Below are positions 33,454-46,020 of a DNA stretch of 64,000 nt, piece after piece. This DNA comes from Desmodesmus armatus (Eukaryota; Chlorophyta; Chlorophyceae; Sphaeropleales; Scenedesmaceae), in assembly GCA_007449985.2 (NCBI GenBank), contig VIIQ02000643.1, positions 1 to 64,000 of the forward strand, in the 5' to 3' direction. The position numbers and the translations under genes are program-made. The notes beneath the pieces are model-generated. The model searched no databases, was not told where the DNA came from, and saw only the letters and a list, made by a program, of their open reading frames with translations. Positions within the stretch are counted from its first letter, which is position 1; the number at the start of each line of letters is the position of its first letter.

Positions 33454-34894
33454 ATGCTGGGTAATGCTTGGCTGAAACAAACTAAGGCAAAGCTTGACTA
33501 TGCTAATGGCTCTTGCACAGTGCACAAGGGCAAATGGGTGCATGTACTGCCTATGCAACAAGGTACTACAGCTACAGAGCATGAGTCAGAGCCTGCTCAG
33601 CCTACACTAGCTACGATACTGTCGTACGCTGGTGCTAAACGCTGCTTGCAGCAATCAGGCGTTGCATACTGTCTTGTGTTAGTACGGCCCAAAGAGCCTG
33701 ACACGCCTGCGCCTGAGCAGACACCTGCTGATCAGCATGCTCGACAGCTACATGCACACTACCCAGAGGTCTTCACTGATAAGCCTCCTCATGGTGGTTC
33801 AAAGATACAGCTAGGCTTTGAGGTAATACCCATACCTCCCGGTTCTAACCCTATCCTAAGGCCCATGTACCGGTATTCACCTATGGAGATGGAGGAGATG
33901 GAGAAACAAATTCAGGCCCTGCTTGAGCTTGGTTACATCCGCCCTTCACAGTCTTCCTATGGTGCGCCTGTGCTGTTCGTCAAAAAGCCTAGGTCACCAG
34001 ACCTGCGCATGGTGATTGATTACCGTGCCCTCAATAAGCTGACTAAGCGTACCGTATACACCGTATATGCAAAGTGGTCATAAATGCTTATACTTGAAAA
34101 AACCGTCTTGAATTACGGCGTTTGGAAGCGTTTTTGGACCGAAAAATGGTGCATTTTTGAAAAAAAACCTCTTACGTTCAAGGGGAATTACGGCGCGTTT
34201 TTTCTCCGCTGCGCGGGGCCTTGAATTATGACCACGTTGCATATACGGTGTATACGGTAACGCTTACCCCCTGCCTAGGATTGATGACATGCTTGATCAT
34301 CTGGCAGGTGCAAAAGTGTTCAGCCTTATTGACCTTAGGCAAGCCTACCACCAGTGTCGTCTCGTTGACAGTGACGTGCCCAAATCTGCTTTCCGCACAC
34401 CTTTGGGACACTATGAGTATGTCACACTCAGCTTTGGGCTGACCAATGCTCCAGCAGCATTCCAGAGCGTCGTTAACCGCCTGTTTAGCAAACACATGTA
34501 TAAGTTCGTCATGGTTTACCTTGATGACATTCTTGTGTTTAGCAAAAACGAGGCAGAACATGCAGAGCACCTACGTGCTGTGCTGGACATTCTTCGCTCT
34601 GCCCAGCTGACTGTCGCAATAGCAAAGTGCAAGTTCTATCAAAACGAGGTACTTTTTCTGGGCCACATTATCAGTGGCGACGGTGTCAAAGTCGATCCCG
34701 CCAAAATTCACGCTGTCAAAGAGTACCCGCGGCCTACAGATGTACACCATCTGCGATCTTTCTTAGGTATGACGACATACTTTCGACAGTTTATCGACAA
34801 GTTTGCCCGCGTTGTACACCCTCTCACGGATTTGCTTAAAAGGATCAAGGATGGCGCTGGTCACCAGCTTGCGAAACTGCGTTCTGCAAGATAA
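33454..34894 (+). pseudogene. Ty3 reverse transcriptase, interrupted by a MITE
   Basis: The N-terminal part (33454-34050) ends with YGAPVLFVKKPRSPDLRMVI and DYRALNKLTKR. The rest (34259-34894) has FSLIDLRQAYHQCRL (motif A), FGLTNAPAAFQ (motif B) and FVMVYLDDILVFS with the catalytic YLDD box, then FLGHIISGDGV and the thumb/connection. The 206-bp insertion at 34052-34257 plus a 2-bp duplication separates them, and the frame matches on both sides once it is set aside. A further break at about 34890 precedes RNase H. Confidence 0.9.
34052..34257. mobile_element. 206-bp MITE with 32-bp inverted ends and TA target
   Basis: The ends CCGTATACACCGTATATGCA at 34052 and its inverse at 34257 form a 32-bp terminal inverted repeat with a single mismatch (position 22). 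It is flanked by TA at 34050-34051 and 34258-34259. TA duplication is typical of the Tc1/mariner superfamily. There is no coding capacity. It interrupts the reverse transcriptase between KR and NAYPLPRIDD, so it arrived after the Ty3 insertion. Confidence 0.92.
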
Positions 34895-34984
34895 AAGAGC
34901 TGCTGACCACAGCACCTATCTTATCTTTGCCTGACTGGCGTAGCTCTGAGCCTTGAGCTAGTTTGCGATGCTTCACTGCTAGGT

Positions 34985-35236
34985 ATTGATGGTGTGCTGT
35001 TGCAAAACAATCGCCCCATTGCCTTCGAGTTCCGCAAACTCATCCCTGCTGAGGTGCGATATTCAGCTACTGAGCTTGAGATGCTTGCAGTTGTCTACTG
35101 CGTTGAGAAGTGGCGTGTGTATGTTGAAGGTAGGGCAGTGCATGTCTACACTGACCATAAGTCTAACACCTTCTTTGACACCACTAACATGCAGTCACGT
35201 CGTGCTGCACGCTGGCTTGAGAAGCTTCAGCCATAG
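34985..35236 (+). pseudogene. Ty3 RNase H fragment
   Basis: It contains FRKLIPAEVRYSATELEMLA and VYTDHKSNTFF, the retroelement RNase H pattern with the E and D catalytic positions. It is out of frame with the reverse transcriptase and ends at a stop after LEKLQP. Confidence 0.8.
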
Positions 35237-35278
35237 CCGTAGCCATAGCCGTGGCACTACAAGCCAGGTCCACAGAAT

Positions 35279-36249
35279 GTGGTGGCTGATGCCTTGAGCA
35301 GGCATCCTGTAGTTGACAAACCAGTTGTGGCTCTTGCTGTGCTGCGCTCTGCTTCTAAGCTGCGCAAACTGGTTGACTCAAACTCCTTTGTGTCTGGCAT
35401 TCAGCAAGCATACACCACTGACGATTTCTTTGCCACACGTACCAACACTGCTGACCTTGTTCGCAAGGATGGATTGTGGTACATGGGTGACTTGTTGGTT
35501 GTGCCCAACAATGAGCAAGTGAAGCTCACTGTCATGACTGAGTGCTAGACACACCCTATGCTGGCCATGTTGGCCGCACCAAGACGTTGCACAACGTGCG
35601 CACGAATTTCCGGTGGCCGGGCATGGCCCGTGATGTGCGCCGCTTTGTTGCAACGTGTGACTCTTGTCAGCGTGTGAAGCCGCTGAACAGGGCCCCTGTT
35701 GGCCTGTTGCAGCCACTGCCTGTCCCTGGTGACACTTGGGACTCTATCAGCATGGACCTTATTGTGTCCCTGCCGCAGACTGCTGCTGGCTTCACCGCCA
35801 TTGCTGTGTTCGTTGATCGTCTGTCTAAGATGGTGCGCCTGGCGCCCTGTCGTGACGATACCACAGCAGCACAGTTCGCTGAATTGTTCATTCAGCTTGT
35901 TTTCAGATCGCATGGCTTGCCTTCACAGATCGTTAGCGATCGGGATCCTCGCTTTACCAGCAAGTTTTGGCGTGCGCTCATGGAGCGACTTGGTGTTTCG
36001 CAGGCAATGAGTTCTGCTTTTCACCCCCACACTGACGGTAACACTGAGCGTGTTAACCGCGTGCTGGAGGATATGTTGCGACACTTTGTTGATCCCATGC
36101 AGGCCAATTGGGACAGTTTGCTGCCCCTGGTTGAATTTGCCATCAACGACTCTTTCCACGAGTCTGTACGTAGCACACCGTTCGTGCTCAATTATGGCAA
36201 GCGTCCTCGTCTCCCTGCGGACTTAGCATATTCAGAGTGTCGTCTCTGA
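35279..36249 (+). pseudogene. Ty3 integrase
   Basis: The first frame (35279-35548) carries NVVADALSRHPVV, the usual RNase H/integrase hinge. From about 35542 the integrase follows: an H-x-H-C-C finger (YAGHVGRTKTLHN to CDSC), then the DDE core with MDLIVSLPQ, SDRDPRFTSKFW and DGNTERVNRVLE. The spacing from the second D to E is exactly 35 residues, as in DD35E integrases. The frame is broken at 35548/35542 and stops at 36249, before the C-terminal part. Confidence 0.9.
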
Positions 36250-36840
36250 TGCAAAGAAGTGCCTTGATGCGGCACAGCAGCGGCAAAAGGCTTACGCGGA
36301 CCGGTTCCGGCGTGACTTCACCTTTGCTGTTGGCTCTGAGGTAATGTTGAGTACTAAGCACATCAATGTTAAGATGAAGGGCACCCCCAGCTGTTACCCC
36401 GTTGGGTTGGACCTTTTAAGGTCTTGCAGAAGGTCAATCCAGTTGCCTACAAATTGGACTTGCCTGCCAGCTTGAAGATCCATCCAGTGTTTCACCACGC
36501 CTCTCTTTTGAAGGCCTTTGAACCTGGACGTGTTTCACCTCCACCCCCACCTGATGTGGTTGATGGTGAATATGAATGGGAGGTTGAAGCTATTTTGGCC
36601 CACAAGGATGTGCAGGTTAGGCGCAAGAAAAATAAAAGCCGTACACCAGTGTTCAAGCGCCAGTATCTGGTCAAGTGGGTTGGTGAGGATGAAGCTCACA
36701 ACACTTGGGAACCAGAGGAGCATTGCAAACACAGCCTTGAGTTGATTGAAGAGTACTGGGCTAGGCATGCTCAAGGGGTTGCTCTCAACAAGAAGCTTGG
36801 TCGTCCACCTGTGCAACATGTGTCCAAGCGTCGTGAATAA
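36250..36840 (+). pseudogene. Ty3 integrase tail with chromodomain
   Basis: After a frame break the tail shows AYADRFRRDFTFAVGSEVML and then (36424-36840) VNPVAYKLDLPASLKIHPVF, the conserved post-integrase segment, followed by YLVKWVGEDEAHNTWEPEEH, a chromodomain with its aromatic positions. Chromodomains steer chromovirus integration towards modified histone tails. The stop at 36838-36840 lies inside the right inverted repeat. Confidence 0.9.
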
Positions 36841-37316
36841 ATATCTGACTGCTTGAGGTTTACGCGCGTTGTTTGCAGCCGAATGCTGCTCAGCAGAAAA
36901 GGAACTGCTGGTTGCACATATGCTGTACCTACTGTTGGATCCTGTCATGGCATTTCTATGTTGTACCGATGCTGGGGGAGTGAAGCCTGTTGTGTAATCT
37001 ATCCTCAAGGGTGCTACGTGGATCTCCCTGCAACCCGGCAAAGGTTTGAGGACTGACTGTGATCTGCCTCTCTTATTTGGACCCTTGGCACCAGCTGCCT
37101 GTGTGTCACTGTGTGACCTTCTTTCCCAATTGAGGAACCATTACTGAGTGAGGACACTCAGGACATAAGAGGGGAGGTATGTAACAGGAACATTACATTA
37201 TTAGATATATATATCCCTGCAGTATGGTCGCAGACTGGCTTAAGCAGTCTTGGATGGACCGATAAGGCTCAGTCATTGGACGAGCCGACGATAAGGTCGT
37301 CACCGGGATTTGATCT
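36811..37316 (-). repeat. Right inverted repeat of the Ty3 locus
   Basis: It starts within the last codons of the polyprotein (VQHVSKRRE-stop), contains the 3' untranslated region and a polypurine tract AAGAGGGGAGGTA at about 37170-37182 followed by TGTAAC, and ends at AGATCAAAT read on the minus strand, where the opposite-strand gag begins. It is the inverted partner of 31543-32036. Confidence 0.88.
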
Positions 37317-38001
37317 CTGAGCGGGGCACGGGCTTGCGGTAGCGGTTGCCGGCGCCATTGCGCCTGAAGCTCTGGCGGCGGGGGCCGTTGCCGTTGCCGT
37401 TGGAGGGGCCGTTGCCGTTGCCGTTGCCGCGGTGGTGGCCGTTGCCGGAGTGGCGGGGCTTGAAGGGCTTGTTGCCGTGGCGGGGCTGGGGGTTGCCGGC
37501 AGGGCGACGCTGGGCGGAGTTGTAGGCCAGCAGGTTGGTGCGGAAGGCTTTGTAGGTGGGGTAGTCCGTGCCCTCGACGGTGTAGGTCACCTTGGAGGCG
37601 AAGCCAGGGGGCAGGGAGTCCAGCACGTAAGCGATCATCTGGAAGGGGGGAAGCTTCTCGCGCATGCGGTTGAACACAGCCTCGACCTGGCGCAGGGCGG
37701 TAGGGACGTCTTGCCAGGTGGCGGGGTCGTAGGCCAGGGCTTTGAGGGCCAGCAGCGATGCCTGGAGGGTGTAGTCCTGGGCACCGGCGTTGAGGGCCTT
37801 GAACTCTGCGCAGAAGCGCTCCCAGGGCATGGTTTTGATGGCCTTGGCGCCACCCTCCAAGGCAAGGCACAAGGCAACTGACCTCACTCGCTGTGCTGCT
37901 GCCTTCTGAGCCTCATGGTTGCTCAAAAAGCAGGGTCCCCTTTCGTTCGCGAACCTGTTGAAGGAAGGGGGCAGGCAGCCCAGTTTTTGACGCCCCCACA
38001 C
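37300..38001 (-). pseudogene. Ty3 gag (capsid part), opposite strand
   Basis: The frame resembles retrotransposon gag: an alpha-helical capsid-like part (PWERFCAEFKALN, MIAYVLDSLPPGFASKVTYT) followed by a basic Asn/Gly/Arg tail (NGNGNGPSNGNGNGPRRQ) that normally precedes the zinc knuckle. It ends PRSEIKSR-stop. The plus-strand fragment at 32042 begins IKCHKCGEMG, so PRSEIK and IKCHK look like two halves of one gag separated by rearrangement. The true start codon is unclear. Confidence 0.8.
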
Positions 38002-38004
38002 AAC

Positions 38005-40600
38005 GTCATCAAATCAAATCAAATGCAAGCAAAGTTACACCATGTCATGTCATGTCTTGATGCCAGTGTCCATTTGTCAGGCTCATCATTGTGCGTAGCC
38101 CAGGTGATATGTTCCGCATCACCTTCCTTCATGCTCGAATCGTAAGGCTAGCCTCACTTGCAGGCCACGACCTGTTCCTGTGTTGTCACCACAGTGAATG
38201 AATTAATGAAACACTTGCTGGTAGGACCGGTCCTGTGATTATAAGGCAGGGGGGCTAGCCGCCTCCCTTGCCCCGCACCCACTTCCTGTATTGATGCACC
38301 ACAACTAATCAAACACTGCATCCAAACGCTTTGATTTAGATTGGTGTTGGCAAGAACATGTGGCAGACTATCGGTTATGAGGCAGGGCTTTGCCATCCTG
38401 CCTGCTCCAACCGTGCTGCAAGTCAAAGTTGCTCCCTGACTTGACATACAAACTCACAACTTTGTCTTGTGTGCAAAGACCAAAGCTTTCGCCGCTTTTC
38501 AAATGAGACTCCATAACGCACGTATCTCGAAGTGGCCCTATCTGGGGGGTGGCCCTATTCTGGGTCACTCTTTGGCTGCACATCTACAGTTCACGGCAGC
38601 TCTGCCCTTTTGAATGTATCATTTTGGACCTACCTAGAGGTCACATGCACGAGGTTTTGTCTGTCCGTGCAATGTGGCCGCAGGTCCATGACAGCAGATT
38701 GATGGAGTCTTTGAGTCAGTGACCTTTGTGCTCCGAGACCGCAATTCGCTGCCGTATATGTGATCGCTTCGGGTGTTGGTAGTTACGGATCCCAGTAAAA
38801 GGTCATCTGTCAGTTTTTGGGGCAGTTTTTGGACCCCCATATCTCAGCAAGCCTTGCAACTCCGCGTGCGTTATCAGCACATCAAAGTAGCAAGAGACTT
38901 TTCAATTCAGCCACTATGCAAGCTGGAGATGCAAATGCGTTTTGACATGTCAACATGTGCATGCTCTGCCCAATGTACAAAGGCTTGTAAAACTTGTATT
39001 TATCGTGATCAATGCACAGAAACGACTGGACGGTGCCACAGCAGCAGAGACAGTGCATACCAGAGGACACACATTGGAAAAAACTCTGCTAAATTCACAC
39101 AGCTCCGTGATCGGGCTGAAATTGACACAGTACATTTCTGTACTATGTTTACATACTTCAGTGCATTCTCAAGTGGTGCAGACGAGGAGGTGAGGCACCT
39201 GTCCTGACCAGTGACAAATGACACTTCGACGCTCGATACACAACCATATGAATTAAACGGGTTTCCCAGCACCCTTTGTTTGGGGAGAAAACCTATTTTA
39301 AGTTGTTCAGGGATCTGATTGATCGCATCACCTTCAAGGTAGGAACTTCCTACGATACGTTGTCAACTGGGAGGCATGGCAGCCGCCACCTGACCTGCGC
39401 AGGTCCCCCATTCCGTGGGGGGAGCTGCACAATAGTCTTTCTCAGGCCAAGTGGCATTTGTGACGTGCGTGTGTGTAGGTTGTCAGGTTGTTTTGGGTGA
39501 CGGGGGTGATACGGCTGTTGGGTTGTGTTTTGGGGGGGGGGGGGGGGTCCTGATGTTTGAGGGTGTCTTGGTTGCGGTGTGGGCGTGTGCGACCAGCCGT
39601 CTGTCTGGGCGCTGTTGTGACGTGAGTGGCTCTCTTAGTGGTGGGTTCATGTGGTTGAAGGCGTGGTGTGGTTGTTTGTTTTGGGGGGGGGACTGTTCAT
39701 GGGAGGGCTGGGAATAGTGGTATTTGGGTTTGTAGCAGAATTTGTTTGTGGTATCTTCTGATTCCTTTTACATTACTTGCCTTTCCTCGGAGTGTTCACT
39801 GCCATGCCTGGGAGTTTTTTGCTGCACTATTCATGCGCCCCTCTGTAAAAAATGTTTTTCTTGGGATACTGAAAGCAGGCTTGCATGATTGAGTCAAAGT
39901 GTGTGCCGCATTTACACCTGTTCTAGCTATACAAAAGGCTTTAATACTGTGGGGAGCACACAGTCACCGGAAATTTTGCAACAACTGATCGAAGGGGACT
40001 GAATCAGTGCCTGAGCCCTCAGCCAGTCAGTGCAGTTCAGGCACTTGTGTCCAAGCCCCTGAAGGGACTGACACTGCTGAGGGCCCACCCACTGAATCAG
40101 CAACAGGCGTCAGTGTAAGCTGAAATCGTTATCTGATATATCTGATCCTGCACTGCTTTGCTCTCAGTCGTTCAGCTGCGCAGCGATGTTCATGCTGATC
40201 ACTAGTGAACGATCTGAAATCCAAAACCAACTGCATCAAGCAAAATAGGCAATTGTACAAGCAAGACTGAGCCCTTTCGACCACGCAGATCACAAGGAAG
40301 GCCATTACCGGTCATATGGCAGTTGCTGTGAACTGGATCTGGTCGTGCTGAAGCTTCAGAATGCTTCAGAATGCCCAGAGCCCGCCCCAGACATACTAAG
40401 ACTGCAGAGATAGTCATATATGCTGCAACACAGTCAACGTAAACGGTCGGCGTAGCCTGTTGCACCGACAAGGCCCAGTCACAAGAGGTCTGAGTGTGTT
40501 CAACTGTCAGAGGTGGTTTAGGTCGCAGTGTTGCCTGAGCCGTTGCTATTTACAGGAACATTGCAAAACTACGCACACATGGTGACCTCGGGTTAGTCCC
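38005..40600. other. No gene recognised
   Basis: It may include the leader of the minus-strand gag, but no LTR was identified. A G run lies at about 39532-39547. Several short frames on both strands lack support. Confidence 0.35.
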
Positions 40601-40679
40601 GTGGGAGTGCAATCATTCGAGCTGTGCAGCAAACCGTTCAGATCACCACCATGGTATGGTTGGGCACAGACCATCCAGT

Positions 40680-42003
40680 GCCGGCTGAACATCAAAACAA
40701 CAGCTTATGGGATACTACAACCGCAAGCGCTGGGAGGCTTCGTGCCAGGGTGCAGAGGGAGTGCTGTCAGATCCAGTCAGGGAAGCCACAGCTCTGCTGT
40801 GCCTGCCAGTGACTCCTTTCAAGCTGGATCATCTGCGGAATCACACGCAACGATGAGATCAATTGTGCAGCTCCCAAACTGGCACGTATGCCAGTTGGAC
40901 TGTCCACCACATGCCTACCACAAGCTTACAGCAGTGAAGGTGAGGTGATGCTGTGGCATTGTGGACCCGAGATGTTCAGTGACACATTGCTCAAGCTATG
41001 AAGGGGACCTTGCATGTGCAGCTGGTGTGGGTATGCTCTCTTAGGCCAGTCATTGTTGTTGCAGCAGTATACGGGTGCTGCCAGTGTGCGGCCCTTATCA
41101 GCCAGTTAGTGTCACCTGCCTGCAGCTGTAGGACAACTGACAACCACTATGTGTATTTTCAACTCGTGTTGAACACGCAGGCTCCAAAGAAGGCATGCAT
41201 ACACCCTGTGCTTGTTCAGGCACCAGAGTGATGCAGTGGACACCCCACAGCCAAGGCAGTTCCAACATGTTTGAAGCTGAGCTATTGGAATTGCACAGCA
41301 TGCCATGCTTTGCGGCGAAGCTGGTCATTGGCAGGTGAGCTTGCAGACATGACCAGGCAGTAGCTAGGACCTGCTGCATGTGCGTAGTTAGCAGTAGGGC
41401 ATCAGGCTGCTGGGAGCAGCAGTAGCTGTGGGCGCAAGCGAGCACCATGCCACAGAAGCAGCAGCAGTGTGGTTTTGACCCAAGACCAGAGTGATCAAAC
41501 TGCTGCGATGCACACAGCTCCAACCAACTTGTCAGCAGCTGCGTACATTCACCTACATGACATACATAACCCCACTGCCCGACTGCCTGACGTTGTGCAC
41601 GTCTGCAGGGTATATGGCGGAAGCATCAGCTGGGACACTTCCCAACTTGCTTCTAGCACTATGACTGCATCGGAGCTGCACACCCCGCTCCCAGCAACGC
41701 TATGGCACAGCATGGCTGGCAGGCAGGTTTGAAAGCAGCTGCTGGAACCGGCACTGCAATTGAGACAATGGCTGATCTCTGCCTTGTGGTCAGCATTGCT
41801 GTGATATTCACAACATATCAGTGGTTCACCCAAAGTGCTGCTTGTTGTCCTTCACACAAGGACCAACAGTGTTGTGTTGTTTTTGCTGTGGAGTGTGTGC
41901 TAAGTTGCAACTCTGCCACCTTGCACACATCCAGCTGCGTCCTGGCGATCCAGCAGCAGCTGCACCAGCAGACAGAGTCTAGGGTTGGCTGCGTGTCCTG
42001 CTG
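40680..42003 (+). CDS. Possible exon cluster, unidentified gene
   Basis: Protein-like segments with splice signals include about 40695-40850 (LMGYYNRKRWEASCQGAEG, then VTPFKLDHLRNHTQR), 41234-41335 (WTPHSQGSSNMFEAELLEL, acceptor GATGCAG, donor GTGAGC) and about 41611-41730 (VYGGSISWDTSQLASSTMTA, preceded by CTGCAG). No single frame-consistent model could be built and no domain is recognised. Treat as a hint only. Confidence 0.22.
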
Positions 42004-42009
42004 AACTAT

Positions 42010-45000
42010 GCGTGGTGTCTGTTATATCATGCTTGTGTTGTTTGCAATGGGCCTCAGCAATTTGCTGCATTATGGAGTGGTTGCTCATGTCACACGGGAC
42101 AGCCATGCCTCTTTTACACTAGCTGGCCCCTGTCATACTTGCTGGCAACCATTTGCATGTGGTTTTGCATAACCACCTGTCAAGCGCATGCCCCAGCATG
42201 TGCGGTGTCCAGCAGTGAGGAGAGTGAATGGTGTCTACACTGGGCGGCTACACTGTGATAGTTGGGTTTATGCTGCTTTTTCTGCCCCAACCATGTGCTG
42301 TGTGTCGTGTGTTGGATTGTTCTCACTTGTTTCGGAGGTGTGGTGTCACGGCTTGACGACTTCAGGTTTGGTCGGAGGGTTTGTAAGGATCGTATGCTCA
42401 TACCGATGGCTCTGTTTCCAATACACGTTACTTTCAGACCGATCAGGCGCGCAGCAACAATCGGCGCTGAAAAGCCCGCTTGTTTCAGTGCGGACCGACG
42501 GGTCACCTGATTCAGCGCCGTTTCAGTCTTGACTAAACTCTTAACTGAATCACTGACCCCTTCAGACTCCCATCAGACAATTGATTCAGCCTTTGCAAAA
42601 TTTCCGATGGTGCACGCAAGCCGTGTTGGGTGTGTATTCATCAGCAGCTAATACCCTCAGTTGCCGTCACCAGGCAGCCCAGCCTCAGCGTTTTGTGTGA
42701 CCAGCAACAACCGGTTAGTGTGTCCATGACCCAACGCTTGGGGTAGCGTTTTTTTAAAAACGGTACACCGTGCAATGCATGTTACAGCCACACCTGCTGC
42801 CAAACACTCTTTGCTTTTAACTTGATCTATGCTGTGCTTGCTGCTTAAGCCCTCCCTTGTCTCCTGACAGTACAGGTCTACTGCTGCCACACGTCCTGCC
42901 TGTCTACGCCAGCCCTACTCAATCTTCTGGGGTCGCCATCGTTCTACATGTCACTACGTGCATCGCCTACGACAACTTCGACTCCTGGACTGACGGTGAA
43001 TGGTTGTGCTGCTGCAGGTAATACAAAAGCTTGGAAGGGACGGAACTCAGAGGAACGTGCACGTCATACGGGTGGCGGCCCCCAAGATGCATTTAGATTA
43101 GTTAATATCAGTTTACTGACCCTGAATACATGTGTTGTTGCCCTGCCCTGTCTTTCCCCCACCCATTCAACTTCCGGACCTGCATTCCCTAGACATGCAC
43201 CCCAATACTTCTTTTTGTGTCCTTCAAAGAACGTTTGCATCGCAAAACGAAAAGATCGGGGTCGAAAACACACATACACCAAGCTGCGCGCCATCGTCAA
43301 AGGCAACATGCACGGGACTTCGCTAGGGACAGTCATTATAGCACTGATCATCTTAGCTTTGGTTTCGTTTTCAACCGGAGCTGTCACGAGGAGCAGGCGT
43401 GCTGCTGACGTTGAAGCAGCAGCTCACAGCCCAACAACAGATGGACCACCAGCAGCAGCACCTCCTGCACCTTAATCGGCTCCTCCTGGGCAGCTTAACG
43501 TCATCACCAACCACAGCACACTCAAACTACAGCGTCTAGTGCTGGCCTGCAACATCACTAGACAGCAAGGCAGGCTAGCCGGGTGGGGGGGGGGGCTCTA
43601 CTCTAGCTAGTAGATCTTCTTCCCAGCTCTGGGTGCACCCGTGGGAGGGTGCAGGAAGCACAGCAGCTTTCAAGTGCAGCAAATTGCACACACTACACAA
43701 TTCTACAGCAGGATGCCAGAATAACCATTGATTGAATTGAAAAAAAAACAGAAGGGGACCACTGGGATCCGTTGCCGTCCCTGGTTCTCGGAGTGTTGTT
43801 CTGGGTATCTGGGGCACCAGCCGTATTTCAAGTACTGTTGGGCATCAAAGCAGCTGCTGAGGTGTTGGTGGGGTTGGGGTGTCAGGAAGTAGTCACAGGG
43901 CGCCCACACCTGTGATGGCAGGTGTGTGTGATTGCCCTGTTTGGGGTTGGTCTGGGTGCTGCCATGGTGTTTGAATCAGCTGGTCAGATCAGATCAGCTG
44001 CTGTCACACCAAGCACAGCCTCCCAGCGAGCCACAAATCACGCAGAATTGCTTTTCAATACTTTGAATTTATCTGAGCGTTTGGCGGCACTTCAAACGCG
44101 CTGCTTTGCTTGTAGCAGGACTGACCCATGATGGGAACAGATGGTGGTTAACAACAGGTACCATAATCTTCCAAATCGTATCTGCATATTTCGTAAATAA
44201 GATTTGGCTGCTTGCATGCAGCTCAGAACCCCTGCCGTTGCCCCACCGGAAAGTGACCCAAAATAGGGCAACTTCGACATATCAAACATTGTGACACTGG
44301 CCACAGGCTTTCTGAAACGTTTTCCTTGTTTGAGAAAGAATGTTGTTAGGAGGGTACAAAAAGGCTTGCACGCGATACCTTAATCCCAATAAGAAGGCAC
44401 CCTAAAAAGCTGTATGACCAGAAACATACATCCTTGTCAATTACAAGTTGTAGTAAGGTTAGTGGAAGTCACTTCGAAACGGTTTCGGCCAACCTTGCCA
44501 TATGATTCCGGTGCCTTGATTTGAATTGAACCCCGTCCGACGTCTGTCCCGATGCCTGATAGGAGTATCTAGGACCGCTGGAAAACCCCACGTGGGTTTT
44601 TGTGCACACTACCTCAAACTTGTCTGAAACTAATGATCAAAGGCCCCGTGTCACAAACACGCGATCCTGACAGCCAGTTCTGAATTGTCTTTGGTCACAT
44701 ATCCCAGATTGTAGTCAGGGTTGCCCTGGAAGCCCAGGCCAGGTGTTGCTCGTTACAAGCGTGCATCACGATGTGCACCGGCTCAACCCTTATGACTCAG
44801 GTGTCTTGATATCAGGGTGTTTATGGTAGAATGAGATCGGGGCAGCTGGGCAACGAGCCGCTTGCAACTTGATTTGTGCGGTTTGACAGCAGCTGTCAAA
44901 CACATTACTGAACCGTGTAGGAGAACGTCAAATCAAACAGCCCCACACCACCACTCTCCCCCTCCCCAGCATAAAACCCCTCGGATTTCCCAAACTGGGT

Positions 45001-45715
45001 CAAATCAAAGCTTATATTTTGAGTTGAAAAATACTCAATGTTGTAAGCCAACTTGGCTTACACGGTGTACGGCTGTCACAGACCGCGCACCCTTGCCTGT
45101 TCTGCCCTTCTGCAAACACAACGACTACACGGTTGCAGAATGCTGCGGTAAGCATGATGGTCCACTGTACGTGGGTGGACAGGTGGGACTGTGCGTTAGG
45201 TACATGAAGAGTGTCACAAGGCAGTGTCTGCAAACGCAAACAATTGAAAGGTTGTGGGAGCCTGCAGAAAGCGCGCCGAAACCCCGTTCGGCACGCGCTG
45301 ACGCGCTTGAATTGACTTCACATCACTTTGGTTCACCTAATTCACCCAACTTTGGTGTGTTGAGACTCTTGACACCTCTGAGTGGCGTGTGCGCATCAAC
45401 ACGTGTGAACCTGGCATGGTGATGTGTTCCATGATGGTATGAAGTGCTATATGTGGGTGCTTGCTCACCTCCCCTCCCAGCACTGTTTACTGCAGATCAG
45501 GGCAGATTCTGTCGCCCCCCCCCCCCCCCGCCCCTCCGTGAACTGCCTCAAGACGTGGCATTCCTCCTGGCTACACCCCCTGAAACGAACACTTCCAAAT
45601 ACATTCAACAAAAACATTACTCTGACTTCAATTGGGCTGCTTACAAATATGTGACTGCAGAAAAAAAAGGCAACTGGCCCCAGAACACCCTCAGATTATT
45701 TGCAAATTAGGTTAT
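42010..45715. other. No gene firmly recognised
   Basis: A frame at 42948-43475 ends with one hydrophobic segment (TVIIALIILALVSFSTGAVT) and a Pro/Ala tail and could be a small membrane protein, but its N-terminal half is not protein-like. Near 42737 is a lone GGGTAGCGTTTTTTT end of the MITE family seen at 23964. C runs lie at about 45517-45530. Confidence 0.3.
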
Positions 45716-45718
45716 CAC

Positions 45719-45722
45719 GATC

Positions 45723-45811
<89 letters not shown>

Positions 45812-45812
45812 G
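45719..45812. repeat. (TCA)n trinucleotide microsatellite
   Basis: About 30 nearly perfect ATC/TCA triplets, followed by TGCATCATGCATCAT and a G run (45839-45852). The poly-His and poly-Ser frames are repeat artefacts. Confidence 0.97.
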
Positions 45813-46020
45813 CATCATGCATCATTACAACTGCAATCGGGGGGGGGGGGGGCAGCCGAAGCAGGCTTGCGCACTCCAATAAGAGGCCAACCCCTTGTTT
45901 AGGCCCATACACAGCCCACAGGCCTGCAATAGCATCAAAAAGAGAGCTAGGCTGGATGATCAGCCCTCAAAAAGTTGGGCATCAATGTTTAAAGGAATGA
46001 CATCCATGTCCAGCACTTCG

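Larger units (their letters stand above)
31543..37316 (+). mobile_element. Ty3/gypsy chromovirus, degenerate and rearranged
   Basis: In order on the plus strand: CCHC knuckle, linker, aspartic protease, reverse transcriptase, RNase H, integrase, chromodomain. That is the Ty3-clade order, and the C-terminal chromodomain marks a chromovirus. Frame breaks separate almost every domain, so the copy is dead. The unit is bounded not by direct LTRs but by ~500-bp inverted repeats (31543-32036 and 36811-37316), and the amino-terminal part of gag lies outside the right repeat on the opposite strand (37300-38001). A 206-bp MITE interrupts the reverse transcriptase. Confidence 0.9.

Noticed and set aside
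31543..37316. The two ~500-bp repeats as ordinary LTRs
   Set aside because: They are inverted relative to each other and contain coding sequence from the polyprotein end, which LTRs do not.
42948..43475. Possible small membrane protein
   Set aside because: One hydrophobic stretch only; the first two thirds are not protein-like and no neighbouring exon supports it.
45632..46000. Long poly-His and poly-Ser open frames
   Set aside because: They are the three readings of the TCA microsatellite, without start context or flanking protein-like sequence.
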